In this document: one piece after another, positions 23,540 through 34,648 of the stretch
How positions within the stretch are numbered: position 1 is the stretch's first letter
Layout of the letters: each line of letters opens with the position of its first letter
NCBI GenBank assembly: GCA_002245135.1
Contig: NGBS01000889.1
Location: 62,001-126,000, forward strand
Reading direction: 5' to 3'
Length of the DNA: 64,000 nt
Origin: Proteromonas lacertae
Lineage: Eukaryota; Sar; Bigyra; Opalinata; Proteromonadidae
Notes under the pieces: generated by a model
The model's database searches: none
What the model saw: the letters and a program-made list of their open reading frames with translations, nothing else
What the model was told of the DNA's origin: nothing
Translations under genes and position numbers: made by a program

Positions 23540-24239
23540 TTATGCTTCTTTTGGTCTACGATCTGATTTGGCATATTCTTCATACTTTGGAAGCTTCTTG
23601 AAATGCTCCATGAACGATTTGATATGTTCATATTTCTCATAACAGCCTGGATCATAATCATTCAAAGCGCAAATCACATCAAACACACAAATATCAGCAA
23701 TGGATACTTTATCACCTATAAAATAATCTCCCTTATTCTTTGCCTTTAAGTGATCAAAATAATAGAGATAATGAGGTAAAGTTGTTTCTGTCTCACTATC
23801 CTTCTTAAACTTCTTCTTTACTTCTTCATCTGTAGAATAGTATAGCACCTGATATAATGCTCTTCTTACATCGTCTGTTCCTTCAACTACAATATCAATT
23901 AATACTTGTTCTTCTTCGTCCTTTCCAAAAAGATCAAGAATTCTACCTAAATATCTCATAATAGCTAAACTTTGAACATATTTATGTCCTTTATGTTCTA
24001 ACATTGGAAGCGTTCCAAAGGGCAAAGTTCCATCTTCAGTCATTTTTATTTTCATTTTTGGCCAAACATCCCAAGTAATTCTATTGTGTGATATAAAATA
24101 GTGATTATTATACTTTTCTTGGTCATACTTCTTGCCTGCTAATTCAAGAGCAATTCTATCAGTTATAAATGCATTTAATATACCTAATTTGCTCACCTCT
24201 GCCTCTAATATCAAAATAAGTAAGTTTAAATTCAGCCAT
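23540..24239 (-). CDS. Glutathione S-transferase, sigma-like, copy 1
   Basis: Start MAEFKLTYFDIRGRGEQIR at 24239; two introns of about 28-35 nt; stop at 23540. The catalytic Tyr lies in LTYFDIRGR, as in sigma/alpha/mu class enzymes; the glutathione-binding cis-Pro region is TLPFGTLPMLEH followed by QSLAIMRYLGR. The C-terminal helical domain contains VSIADICVFDVICALNDY. It conjugates glutathione to electrophiles or acts as a prostaglandin-synthase-like isomerase; the exact substrate is unknown. A paralogue lies just downstream in tandem, and their C-terminal 20 codons are nearly identical, suggesting recent duplication or conversion. Confidence 0.9.
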
Positions 24240-24423
24240 TTGAAAATTCAATCAAAAATCTTTCTTTCTTCCAATAGTATTTTCTTAACAAAGCGGGATG
24301 TGGCGCCTTTTTAATATTACGGAAAAGAGAAAATGCATTATTAACTGCTTCAAAACCTATGCATATTAAAGACAATATTAAAAGCTAAATATAATGTGAG
24401 TGATTTTTAAACATCTGTTCTGA

Positions 24424-24600
24424 TTATGTTTTTTTTTCTTCATATTTTATGACATTTATAAAACATAATACTTTCAAAAGAGGATTTTTTTTCTTTTTGT
24501 CTAGTTCCTTAACTATGTCAAGAATTTGAAGAAACATTTTGTCCTTTTTCTTCTCACCATATCCATACTTAGATATAATATTAGCATGATGAAATCTGAT
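24424..24600 (-). pseudogene. Possible GST relic between two GST genes
   Basis: A short open segment reads NIISKYGYGEKKKDKMFLQI then LDIVKELDKKKKNPLL. It follows the same residue spacing as NLFGFYGKNAEEKQLIDSIM of the neighbouring glutathione S-transferases. No catalytic N-terminal half and no full C-terminal domain are present. It lies precisely between the two intact tandem copies. The rest of the 24240-24745 gap has no other coding signal. The homology is a weak pattern match. Confidence 0.35.
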
Positions 24601-24745
24601 TATAGATTATTTTTAAAATAAATATAGAGTGGTAATTTTACACAATTTATTCAATTTCTTATTTTAATAATCTTTTTCGTTATACATAATGTTACTTAAC
24701 TATTTACTGTTGACAACGAATAAAAGAATCATAGCAATTGAGAGA

Positions 24746-25441
24746 TTATGCTTCTTTTGGTCTACGATCTGATTTGGCATATTCTTCATACTTTGGAAGT
24801 TTACTGAAATGTTCCATGAATGATTTGATATGTTCATATTTCTCATAACATCCTTTATAGAATTCATTTATGCAACACATCACATCAAACACACAAATAT
24901 CAGCAATGGATACTTTATCACCTACAAAATAATCTCCCTTATTCTTTGCCTTTAAGTGATCAAAATAATAGAGATAATGAGGTAAAGTTGTTTCTCTTTC
25001 ATTATCTTCGCCGAATATCTTAATCTTATTCTCATCTTTACTCAATACAACGGGATATAAAGCATATTTCAAATCAACTGTTTCATCCATTATACTGTCT
25101 ATCAACTGTTTTTCTTCAGCATTTTTCCCATAAAAACCAAATAGATTACCCAAATACCTCATAATTGACATACTTTGAACATATTTATTCCCATTATACT
25201 CCAACAGAGGAATAGTTCCAAAAGGTAGTGTTTCATCTTCTATCAACTTCTTTTTAATGACAGGCCATTCAGTTTTTGAGTATCTACAAATCATTATATA
25301 ATTGAAAAAATACATGATTGATTCATAACTTTTACCTGCTAATTCAAGTGCAATTCTATATAACCGAATATCTTACTTATTATACCTTATAGGTTCTGCT
25401 CTACCTCTTAAATCGAAGTAACTAAGCTTGAATTCAGCCAT
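24746..25441 (-). CDS. Glutathione S-transferase, sigma-like, copy 2
   Basis: Start MAEFKLSYFDLRGRAEPIR at 25441; introns lie after PIR and in the codons of YESIIYSK; stop at 24746. The catalytic Tyr (SYFDLRGR), glutathione site TLPFGTIPLLEYNG and QSMSIMRYLGN are intact. The C-terminal domain shares the blocks TTLPHYLYYFDHLKAKNKGD and VSIADICVFDVMC with copy 1, whereas the middle differs strongly (VVLSKDENKIKIFGED here). This mixed pattern suggests conversion limited to the 3' end. Same orientation as copy 1, about 500 bp upstream of it in transcription. Confidence 0.9.
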
Positions 25442-25749
25442 TTATTCATGCAAATCTTATAAAATTGATTATCCAATAGTTTTGTGTTTCAATGGCGCCA
25501 TTTGGCGGTTTTGAATAGGAATGATAACTATTATATGTTTTACAATTAATATTATACTTTAATTTCCTAACAGAATAATAAAATTAATATGTAATATAGT
25601 ATTAAATTATAAAAATTATAATATTAACAAATATTTTTCTTTCATATCAATGTCTACTAATAGTTACACAAGCGGTCCTATGAATAACTGTTGTGCTAGA
25701 ATATATAAAGAGATAATGGCTAAAATGCAAAATAGATTTTTCGAGCTCA

Positions 25750-28007
25750 ATGTCGAGCAATTTTCTTTTTTTCTTTTTTCTGCTGATATGTAAATGTCAT
25801 GCAGAATTAAGTGATGGTATCTATCCTATTTTATTGACTAGAATATATTTTGAAATTTTATAAATCAATTTATAACGTCTATGTTTCAAATTTCCTAGAC
25901 GAGATATATCAATCATGCCAAATAGATCTTTGCAAACATAATTTAACATATATTTTACCTAAATCTTCAAAATACATAGGGGAAACGGATTTTGTGGTTA
26001 TAGCAGTATTTTCAAATTATATTACGTATAGATTAATTCAAATGAATGTAACGTTAATCATGTAATTAATAATATAAAAATAAGTCCATTAGTTACATCA
26101 ATATCACCAAATTATGCTTATCATTGGTCACTTCATGAAATAACGGAAACAAATAGGAATTCAAAATCAATGCCATTAACATCGTTATATAATTTATCAG
26201 ATGTATGGAGAAAAGGAATAACTGGCCAAGGAGTAAAAGTAGGTATATTTGATACTGGAATAAAGCTAAAAGATCAGTCATTAAATATAATTCAAGTATC
26301 TGATTGGACAAATGAGAAATTAATGGATGATCCAATAGGACATGGAACAATCATATCAAATGTATTAATATAAATTTATAATGATAATATAATAACAATA
26401 GATAATTGCTGGTCAAGATCCAAATTGTAAAGGAATAGCACCAGATTCTGATATTTACATATTCAAAATATTTGATTCTAACCAAGTATCTTATACATCT
26501 TGGTATTTAGATGCATTTAATTATGCAATATATTTAAATTTAAACATTATCAATTTAAGTTTAGGTAGTTTAGATTCTGGTGATAAACCATTCTATGACA
26601 AAATAATAGAATTATATCGGAATAATATAATAATTGTTACATCTGTTGGTAATTCAGGACCATTATATGGAACAGTACAAAGTCCAGGAGAGTATTCATT
26701 AGTGATTAGTATTGGAGGTTTATCATTAGATAATAATATTGCAGGTTTTAGTTCAAGAGGAATGACAAAAATGGAATTAAATAATGGTATTGGTAGATTA
26801 AAACCTGATATAGTGACTTACAGTGAGAAATTATTAGTTTCTGATAGTGTAAATTGTGTAATTAAATCTGGAACAAGTATGTCTTCAGCTATAATGAGTG
26901 GAATTGTTGCATTAATGCTTTCCACTAAGAATCTGTCAACTAGTAATTATAATAATGGAATAGTTAAACAGTTGTTATATCAATCGACTGAATTATTAGT
27001 TTATAGTAATATGTATGAACAAGGTAGTGGAAAAATAAATATAACTTTACTATTTGATAATATTTTTAATAATTTTCATAAAGGTATTATATTGATGCCA
27101 AGTATGTTTAATATGAGTGATAATTATTATTATCCTTATAATTTACAGTCTTTATTCTATACTTGTACTCCTGTTTTATTAAATTTAACAGTTATTAATT
27201 CTTATACTGATTATTATACATTAATTCATAATGTGATATTAGTAAATGAAAGTATTCCTGGTTGTATTGATGTAAAGTTATTATCTGGTAGAGAATATGA
27301 TAATTATGAAGGAACTGTAGCAATATCAATTACTATACGTAAGTTCTGTAAGAAAATTAATGATATTTATATTGGAACAGTGAAATTCCAATTCCAATCA
27401 AGTGCAGATAAATCTATATATTCTGTTAATTTTGTATTAGAATTGAAGATAATTCCACCACCACCTAAATCACAGAGGGTAATATGGGATCAATATCATA
27501 ATATATATTATCCACCTGAATATGTATTAGCAGATCATATATATTATTCTGTATATATTATTTATTTCTATATTTTATAGTCAAGATCATTGGACAATAG
27601 AGGAGATCATTTATACACAAATTACATCAATTTATATGAATATTTAATCTCAAGAGGTTATTATTTGGATATTTTAACATCCAAAATTAACAAAAACACA
27701 TTTAACAATTATGGTACTTATTTGATATTTGATCCAGAAAAGAATTTTGAAAAAGATGAAATCAAAATAATACAAGATGTTCATTCAAATAAAGGGATGA
27801 ATTTAATGATATTTGCTGATTGGTATAATGAAGATAAAATACAATCTTTACATTATTATGATTTAAATACAAGAAAATATCATTCAGGATCAGTAGGGGG
27901 ATGTAATTTAAAAACATTAAATGAATTACTTTCCATTTATGAAATAGAATTTTCAGATAATATATTCTATGGTGATATTTATATTGATCAACTTTCTGAA
28001 GTTTCAG

Positions 28008-28045
<38 letters not shown>

Positions 28046-28386
28046 TTTAGTATCTAAGTGGTACAAGTATAATAAGATTTCCTTCAGAAGGTATTTTATG
28101 CCAACATGAGTTATATAACATAACTGATCTTGAGAATAACAACAAAGCATTTGTTACAATCGGAGGAGTGTTAACGAATGATGCGAATGGGAAGCTGCTG
28201 GTTTGGGGTGATAGTAATTGCTTAGATGATGATTATCCACAATCTTTTTCTTGTCTAAGTGTATTACAACAGTTTTTCAGATATATTGAAGTGTCTGAGA
28301 TTTCTCCTCTTTTATGCAAAAGAAGATGATTTAGTTATTTGTTTATTAGTTTTAGAATTGCATTTTTTGTTTGTTTTGTTGTTTAA
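25750..28386 (+). CDS. MBTPS1: Site-1 protease (SKI-1/S1P) subtilase
   Basis: Start MSSNFLFFFFLLICKCHAEL is a signal peptide. After a short prodomain comes the kexin/subtilisin-like core: Asp in VGIFDTGIKL, His in DPIGHGTIIS, Asn in SVGNSGPLYGT and Ser in SGTSMSSAIMSG. Strong S1P-specific blocks follow: VSYTSWYLDAFNYAIY, FSSRGMTKMEL, RLKPDIVTY, KIIPPPPKSQRVIWDQYHN, and GDSNCLDDDYPQSFSC. S1P works in the Golgi to cut membrane-bound transcription factors (SREBP/ATF6 type) and other proproteins at RxxL-like sites. One intron (28007-28050) is almost pure TA repeat. The 3' end is uncertain: the frame stops at TGA 28327, but a 42-nt intron would bypass it and add a C-terminal hydrophobic helix ending at 28386. 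Confidence 0.88.
28007..28050 (+). repeat. TA-microsatellite intron in site-1 protease
   Basis: The sequence opens with GTATT, contains an uninterrupted TA repeat of about 31 nt, and ends ATTAATTTAG. It interrupts the S1P frame in its linker region. Repeat length is prone to slippage, so intron length may vary between alleles. Confidence 0.7.
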
Positions 28387-28423
28387 ATCATATCGAGTTT
28401 ATGAAAAAAGCTTGAACTTTCAA

Positions 28424-29879
28424 ATGACTGAATCTACCTTTGTGTTGGATAGTTATGTAAATATAAGTGATGATACTTACGAAACTGGCATATCAAATTG
28501 AGTGATATACTTTAATAGAGCCACAAGAAGAATTAGGTAAAGATAACTCAATATGTGATGAAACATCTCAATGGGATTTTGCAAGTGTATTACACAGTTT
28601 AATACCTGGTCAAACTATGTCTGCAATCACAATACCATCAGTGTTTCTACAACCTCGTTCTTTGCTTGAGAATCTATCGGATTTGATGATGCATACAGAT
28701 ATTTTAGATGATCCAAAGTATAATTATTATATTTATTTTAAAGATTGTCTTATGGTGAAGAATCTGACCGTTTTCTTGTTGTATTGAAATATTATTTGTC
28801 ATGTTGGCATTACCAAGTATCAGGATGCAAAAAGCCAATCAATCCAGTATTAGGTGAAACGTTTTCTTGTATGACAGAATCTCCCAACCATAACCAATAT
28901 TTCTATATATCTGAACAAGTGAGTAAAAACCCATCAATCACTACATTCTATATGGAATGTATCAACAGTGGGATAAAACTACAAGGTGAATTAATACCAT
29001 CGTATAGTTATATTTCATATTATATATATATATATATATAGAGGAGTATTTACAGGAAACACAGTGAAATGTTCATGTAATGGCGAAGTATCATTAAGTG
29101 TCTTACAAAATGATGAAACTGTAGATATATATATATTGAATTTATTTATTTTGTTATAGTATGTTGGTACATTTCCTAATTTAATTGTTAAAGGAGTATT
29201 TACTGGTCCACTTCATATGGAATTTAACGGTAAAACAACTTTATCATGTGATTCAACTGGATTTGATGCTGTAATAGATTGGAAACCATCTGTATTATCA
29301 ATATATTATTTTATATAATAGAGTGATCCATGTAGTAGTTCAAACATTATAAAAGGAGTAATATCCTTCTATAAAACTCCAGTTTATCATATACAAGGTA
29401 AATGGGACACTGGATTTGTTATAACTGATTTAAAAACAAACGTATTATATTCTATGTATATATATATATAATGATTAGAATACAAGAGAATTCTTAAATA
29501 TAAAGAAATTATCAATACTACCAAAAGTGACATTAAAGAAACAACAACAACATAAATATGAGAGTCTTTCATTATGGAGTGATGTTATTAGTAATATTAA
29601 ATCTGCAGTACTTAATGATAATACGTGCTATACTAATTCTGATTTGAAAATACAGAAAATAGAAGCAGATGAACAGAATTATCAGAATAATCAGAAATTG
29701 TATAATATTATTAGATTATACTGAATAGTGAATCAAAATTATTCAAGAAAGTTGTTAAAAATAAGGTTGCTCATTGGGAATTTACACATTCATGTAGTGC
29801 AACTACTGAACCAAGGAATCTAATGTATTATTCAACCCATTTTAACTCAAGAGATATTCCAAAACCGTCTATTAATTAA
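28424..29879 (+). CDS. Oxysterol-binding protein homologue
   Basis: Eight or so small exons give an ORD-type lipid-binding domain: SVLHSLIPGQTMSAITIPSV, YYLSCWHYQ, NPVLGETF, YISEQVSKNPSITTFY, GIKLQGEL, WEFTHSCSATTEPRN. Family members carry sterols or phosphatidylserine between membranes in exchange for PI4P. The signature EQVSHHPP, whose two histidines contact the PI4P phosphate, reads EQVSKNPS here. That may change ligand specificity. There is no PH domain or FFAT motif in the part seen. The 5' end is uncertain: the likely start ATG at 28424 requires a GTTATG donor. Introns around 29024, 29125 and 29455 contain TA repeats. Confidence 0.82.
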
Positions 29880-29956
29880 TTAATAACACTTATTTATTAA
29901 ATTATGGATTTATTTACCTTAGAGAAACATTCTTTTACACAAAATCAAAATATTTA

Positions 29957-30173
29957 TTACTTCTTCTTCAATTTATCTCTCATAGCTTTGAGAGCGGCTT
30001 CTTCTTCCTTCTTCTTCTTCTTAAATTCTATATCTTCCTAAAAATTATATAAAATTTCTTTATACTTCTAAAATAACCTTATCACTCTTCTTTCCTGTCT
30101 TTAATGGTTTCTTTTTACCGCCTAAAACAATTTATATATATTTTCAAAATTCTATACCGTCTTTACCAGGCAT
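29957..30173 (-). CDS. TMA7: TMA7, ribosome-associated small protein
   Basis: A gene of 46 codons over three exons. Start MPGKDGGKKKPLK at 30173, intron of about 36 nt, exon 2 ending KTGKKSDK, intron of about 40 nt, then EDIEFKKKKKEEEAALKAMR and a basic end, stop TAA at 29957. It matches the N-terminal MSGREGGKKKPLK signature and the following Lys/Glu helix of translation machinery associated protein 7. TMA7 binds ribosomes; its function is not well defined. The first intron interrupts GlyGly of the signature. It diverges from the sirtuin gene, about 190 bp away. Confidence 0.85.
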
Positions 30174-30359
30174 AATAAGAAGAAATTTAAAATCCCAACA
30201 ATTGAAACGACTTTATTTTTTATTTGAAATAGGTTTGTCATTTAACATTCAATCTTCTTTACAAAAATCAGTTATATATAGAATTTCCGTATTTCATATC
30301 TTCTATTATTCTTTTACAATTCATTTTAATCAATATTTTAATAACTTTTAAAAAACAAG

Positions 30360-31217
30360 ATGTCCAAAGAAGAAATAGCTAAAATTGCTCTATTAATAAA
30401 AGAGAGCGACTGTATACTTATAGGAGCTGGTGCTGGATTATCTGCAGCTGCTGGAATGAATTATGGTGATCCAGTATATTTTAAAGAAAAGTTCCCATTA
30501 TTTGCTGCAAAAGGACTTAAAACCATAGGAGAATGTTTTGGTCATTTCTGGGATCAAACAGATGAAAATCGATTAAAGTATTGGTGTTATTGGAGTAATC
30601 ATTTGAAAGCTAATTGTTTAGATGATGACGCATTTCAAGTTTACAAAGATCTCTATGATATAGTGAAAGATAGAGATTATTTTGTATTAACAACAAACGT
30701 TGATGAACAATTCAAAAAGACAGGTTTTAGTCATGATAGATACCATGCACCTCAAGGAAGTTATGAATTATTTCAATGTTCAAAACGTTGTACTGATGAT
30801 ACATATAATAACAAAGAATATGTTGAAAGAATGTGGAAAAATAAGAATGAAAAGACATTGGAAGTTAGAGAATGTGATATTCCTCGCTGTCCTAAATGTG
30901 GAGCTTATATGGAGACTAACTTAAGAAAAGATGATTTATTTGCAGAGTACACTAACAAATTAACTACTGATCAATATCATATGTGGTTAAAAAACCATTT
31001 AAATAAGAAAACATTATTTTTTGAAATTGGTGTTGGTTTTAACACTCCAGGAATTATCAAATTTCCATTCATGCAAATGACTTATTCTAACAAAGATTCT
31101 AAATTGGTTAGAATCAATTTGGAAGGTGATGAAGTTCCTGAAGAGATTAAAGATAGATCAATAGTTGTTAAGGAAGACATTGCCAAAGTATTATGTGAAA
31201 TTAAAAAATTATTGTAA
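30360..31217 (+). CDS. Sirtuin, class M-like (SirTM)
   Basis: Single exon, 285 codons, start MSKEEIAKIALL. NAD-binding motif GAGAGLSAAAGMNYG and TTNVDEQFKKTGF are sirtuin hallmarks. The position that normally holds the catalytic His (HG motif) reads HAPQGSYELFQC, with Gln in its place. Zinc-site cysteines are present in QCSKRC and CPKCGAYMETNLRKDDLF. In the class M sirtuins (SirTM) of microbes, the same Gln replacement goes with loss of deacylase activity and gain of protein ADP-ribosyltransferase activity on lipoylated carrier proteins, usually beside a macrodomain hydrolase. Here no macrodomain or GcvH-like gene is adjacent. ADP-ribosylation activity is therefore inferred. Confidence 0.85.
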   Translation: MSKEEIAKIALLIKESDCILIGAGAGLSAAAGMNYGDPVYFKEKFPLFAAKGLKTIGECFGHFWDQTDENRLKYWCYWSNHLKANCLDDDAFQVYKDLYDIVKDRDYFVLTTNVDEQFKKTGFSHDRYHAPQGSYELFQCSKRCTDDTYNNKEYVERMWKNKNEKTLEVRECDIPRCPKCGAYMETNLRKDDLFAEYTNKLTTDQYHMWLKNHLNKKTLFFEIGVGFNTPGIIKFPFMQMTYSNKDSKLVRINLEGDEVPEEIKDRSIVVKEDIAKVLCEIKKLL

Positions 31218-31323
31218 TTTATATTTGTTATTATTATTTTTAGTTTTTATTAGGAAAAGGAAAATAATCATTAAAAAAAAATAAGATTAATAAAAATAAA
31301 CTATATAAAATATAATATATTTT

Positions 31324-32312
31324 TTACTGATTATATTCAGACCATAATTTATCTAAGAATGCATTCGGATTTCTTCTATATGGAACCATACCTATAGCTG
31401 GATCAACATGAGCATTATAAAATATATCCAAATCATTATCCTCCAATATAATTCCATAATTGTGACATAATCCATTAAACTCATCCCTTGTCAAAGCATC
31501 TTTCAAACCTGTATCATAAAATTTACACATTGACATTATATTATTCTTTCTGTTCTCTGTTGGTTGGCATCTTTGTTCAACTTTGCTAATTAATATTTCA
31601 TTCAAATATCTAATTCTATCATTAATCAAAGGATTTAAATCACTCTTCACATCCCATGTTCCTGTTACCAATGAGATGAATGATTTATCTGTTATTACAC
31701 TAGAACCAATATCACGATAATAAGCTTCCCAATTTCTGTAGGATAATGTTCTTCCATCTTCTGAGAAGTCTTGCATATCCTTTTGAAAATTCATCATCAC
31801 TTCTTCTGGTGGAATATCTCCTGATAAGACGAAGGGATGTCTCTCTGGGCAATAATTCTGAAATAGTGTCTTCAAAGGAATTGGTTGCATTGTACCTTTA
31901 CTTAAAGTGTTAAATACTTTTTTAATAAGATTTTCTCGTGTGTCATTTAATGGTTGAATAAGATCTTGATAAAAATCATCGTATACAATGAATGTAGCAT
32001 CTCCATCTTTATTGTAATGAGACATAAAAGCAGATATTTGCTATAAAAATGATAATAAACAAGCACATAAATACATCTCCAGTAGTAAAGGCACCAGCAT
32101 AGTTAAGAGCATCTTCAAATTGCCATCTATCTAAAAATCCTCTCTTTGAATAATCGGTAAGTAGAAGAGAATCTTTGATGGCTCTAGTTCCCTTCATTCC
32201 TTTATTTTCTAATCCTCTCCTATTTTATTATAATAATGTGTAGTCAATACCTCACAACATCGAAATATTGGTTTAGAAGTTTATTATTCGGATGTAATAA
32301 GGTTTCTTGCAT
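31324..32312 (-). CDS. Calcyphosin-like EF-hand protein
   Basis: Three exons, start MQETLLHPNNKLLNQY at 32312, stop at 31324, about 300 residues. Helix-loop-helix units can be traced: DYSKRGFLDRWQFEDAL, HYNKDGDATFIVYDDFYQDL, DFSEDGRTLSYRNWEAYY, FYDTGLKDALTRDEFNGLC. The loop DKDGDATFIVYDDF-like fits a Ca-binding EF-hand. The order and the GIRP/QPL-like motif after loop 2 (LIQPLNDTRENLIKKVF) match calcyphosin/CAPSL proteins, which are common in ciliated eukaryotes. Several loops are degenerate, so probably not all bind calcium. Confidence 0.7.
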
Positions 32313-32411
32313 TTAAAAAACTTAAAAAACGCCTTTTATCAAAATAGATTTTAATTTCAAAAAAAACCAAAAATAAGAAAGAAATAAACAATAAATAGTC
32401 ATTTTTATATA

Positions 32412-34583
32412 TTATGGCTTTATTTCACCTTCTTCATATTCAGGATTATAACCCAATTCAGGGAATATTCCTTCATTCATTTTATATCTATCTCGTTTTA
32501 TCCCATTATTTATTAATTCATGTTCTCCTGTCTTTGTATGCTTCTTTTTAGGTAATTCAAAATCAAAATGCACATTATCAGGAATTTCACCCTCTTCTAA
32601 GTCGTTTAACACTATAAACATATAAATATATAATATTCACAGTAAAGATATACGAGGTCCATCATGAAAAGGAACATCAGGTCCGTCTCTATAGATATAT
32701 AACTCACCATCACTATAATCTCCATTTAATTCACCATTTGTATCAGATATGTCACTTTCACTAAGTTCAGAATAATCTGTTGAATCTTCTAAAGCCAACC
32801 TTCTTAAATCCTTATCATCATCAATCTTTTTCAATATTATATCTGATTTTGATATTGTTGGTGGTGGCTGTTGTATTTGTGATGTTACTAATGGATGTTT
32901 CTCTTCTATTATTGGCTTTTTCTCTTCTTTTGATTCTTCTAAATCATCTCTAAATTGTTTTTTATGTTTGGGAGGTGGTAGAGGAGTAGTTTCTTCTTCA
33001 TATATATCTTCTTTTTCGTCATATTTTGGTTTTGGTTCAATATATTGAATTTGCTGTGTTTGCTATAAAAAGAATAATAACAATATTAAATACTAATTGT
33101 TCAATTAAACTATTAAACATATTCCTTTGTTCTTCAAGTAGTTGATCAACACGATCATCTTTAAATGGCTGTGGAGCTGGTGGTTCTGGTACTGTATTCT
33201 ATTAATAATATAATAAAAAATATAATACAACTCTTTTAGTAAGATCTGTAAGGAATTGTTCCATTTTATTCTCTAATTCAATCATTGATTCAATTGGTGG
33301 TTCACGTGGCTGTGATTGTATATATTGTAATGGCTGTTGCTGTTGTTGTGGAAGTGTTGGTGGTGGAGTTGGTTGTATTTGTATATTATTCACCTTTTCA
33401 GTAATCTTGTCAAAGAAAGACTCCATTTTATTTTCAAATGCCTTGAATTGGTCTTGTGTTGCTTGTTGTTTTAATGATTTTATTTCATCCATTTGTCCTC
33501 TTAAATAATCCAATAACTATTATTAAATAAATATATTAATATACAATTGAGGATGATTTATCTTTTATTTCTATAATCTGTGGACCAGTTGGTTGTGGTG
33601 GTGGTGAAAGTTGTTGTATGATTTGAGGTTGCTGTACTGGTTGTACTGGCTGTTGTGGTGGTGGTGGAGATGGATTATAATCAACAGCAGTAACAATTGA
33701 AGGTAATACCATTTGAGGAGGATTTCCATTATTATTATTATTATTATTATCATTTTTATTCTTATCATCATTCTCTTTAACATCATTTACATATGAGAAT
33801 GATGGATAATAATGATAAGATATTGGAATATAAGTTGGTTGTTGTGGCTCTGCTTGAGTCTTTGTTATATATATTGTTTGTTGTTGTGGTTGTTGCGGTT
33901 GAGTCGGTTGATTATTATTTATATCAACAACTTCAATTGGTCTTGGAATTATATGATGTTCTGAATGTATTCCTATTAAAATAATTAACAAATAATTAAT
34001 ATATTATTATATATACTTTTATAGGGAGATGGTTTGTTTTTAATAATATGAGATTGTTGTAATCTTATTTCTCTTTGTTTTCTTTGTTCTATTCTTTGTT
34101 TTCTTTCATCTTCTCTTTGTTTCAACCACTCATCAGTATTTTTATATGATTTTGTTGGTTGTTGAATAGTTTGCGATTGATTTGTGGATTTCTGTTGTGT
34201 TGTTTTAGGTTTTGAGGGATTAAGCAGTTCTTTATATGGATTTTCTGTAATTGAATAGGAAGGTTGAGATTGAAACATAACTATTTGTTTCTGCCTGCTT
34301 TTTTTATTTGTTTTCGTCTTTGTTATTGTTCTAAATATAAATATATGTTTATTTATAATTTAATACTGTGGTTTTGGAGGTAAAGGATGAACATGTGATT
34401 GAAATTGTGGAGGGACAAATATATCGGATCGATTGATCAAACCTGTATTTTATTAATGTATAACATACTAAATTGTAAAGCACGATCAATATCCATCTTT
34501 CTGTAATGCAAATCAATAAGCTCTTCCTGATCATTGGATTTTGATGACTAATAATATTAAATATACTATAACTATACTATCAT
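32412..34583 (-). CDS. Pro/Gln/Asn-rich protein with coiled-coil segments, unknown
   Basis: Start at 34583: exon 1 codes only for M-I, followed by a 31-nt intron and SSKSNDQEELIDLHYRKMDI. The N-terminal part includes VPPQFQSHVHPLPP, then an Arg/Gln helical region (WLKQREDERKQRIEQRKQRE), a P/Q-rich region with a run of Asn from an ATT repeat, two short coiled coils (MIELENKMEQFLTDL, FKAFENKMESFFDKI), and an acidic end with two GELYIYRDG/EEGEI-type motifs. Stop at 32412. Composition suggests a scaffold. TALPID3-like centriolar proteins have comparable SDGE/EEGE tails, but I cannot support that assignment. At least seven exons. Confidence 0.6.
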
Positions 34584-34648
34584 CCGAGATATAAAATTTA
34601 AATTTTAAAAAACACTCAAGCCAAGCTTTGATAGATTGATTCTTTATA

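Noticed and set aside
33725-33765. ATT repeat encoding a run of asparagines in the P/Q-rich gene
   Set aside because: Simple-sequence expansion in a disordered region, expected in very AT-rich genomes. Not a feature by itself.
33793-33984. 63-codon plus-strand frame with hydrophobic residues
   Set aside because: Antisense of the Gln/Pro-rich exon of the minus-strand gene; no independent support.
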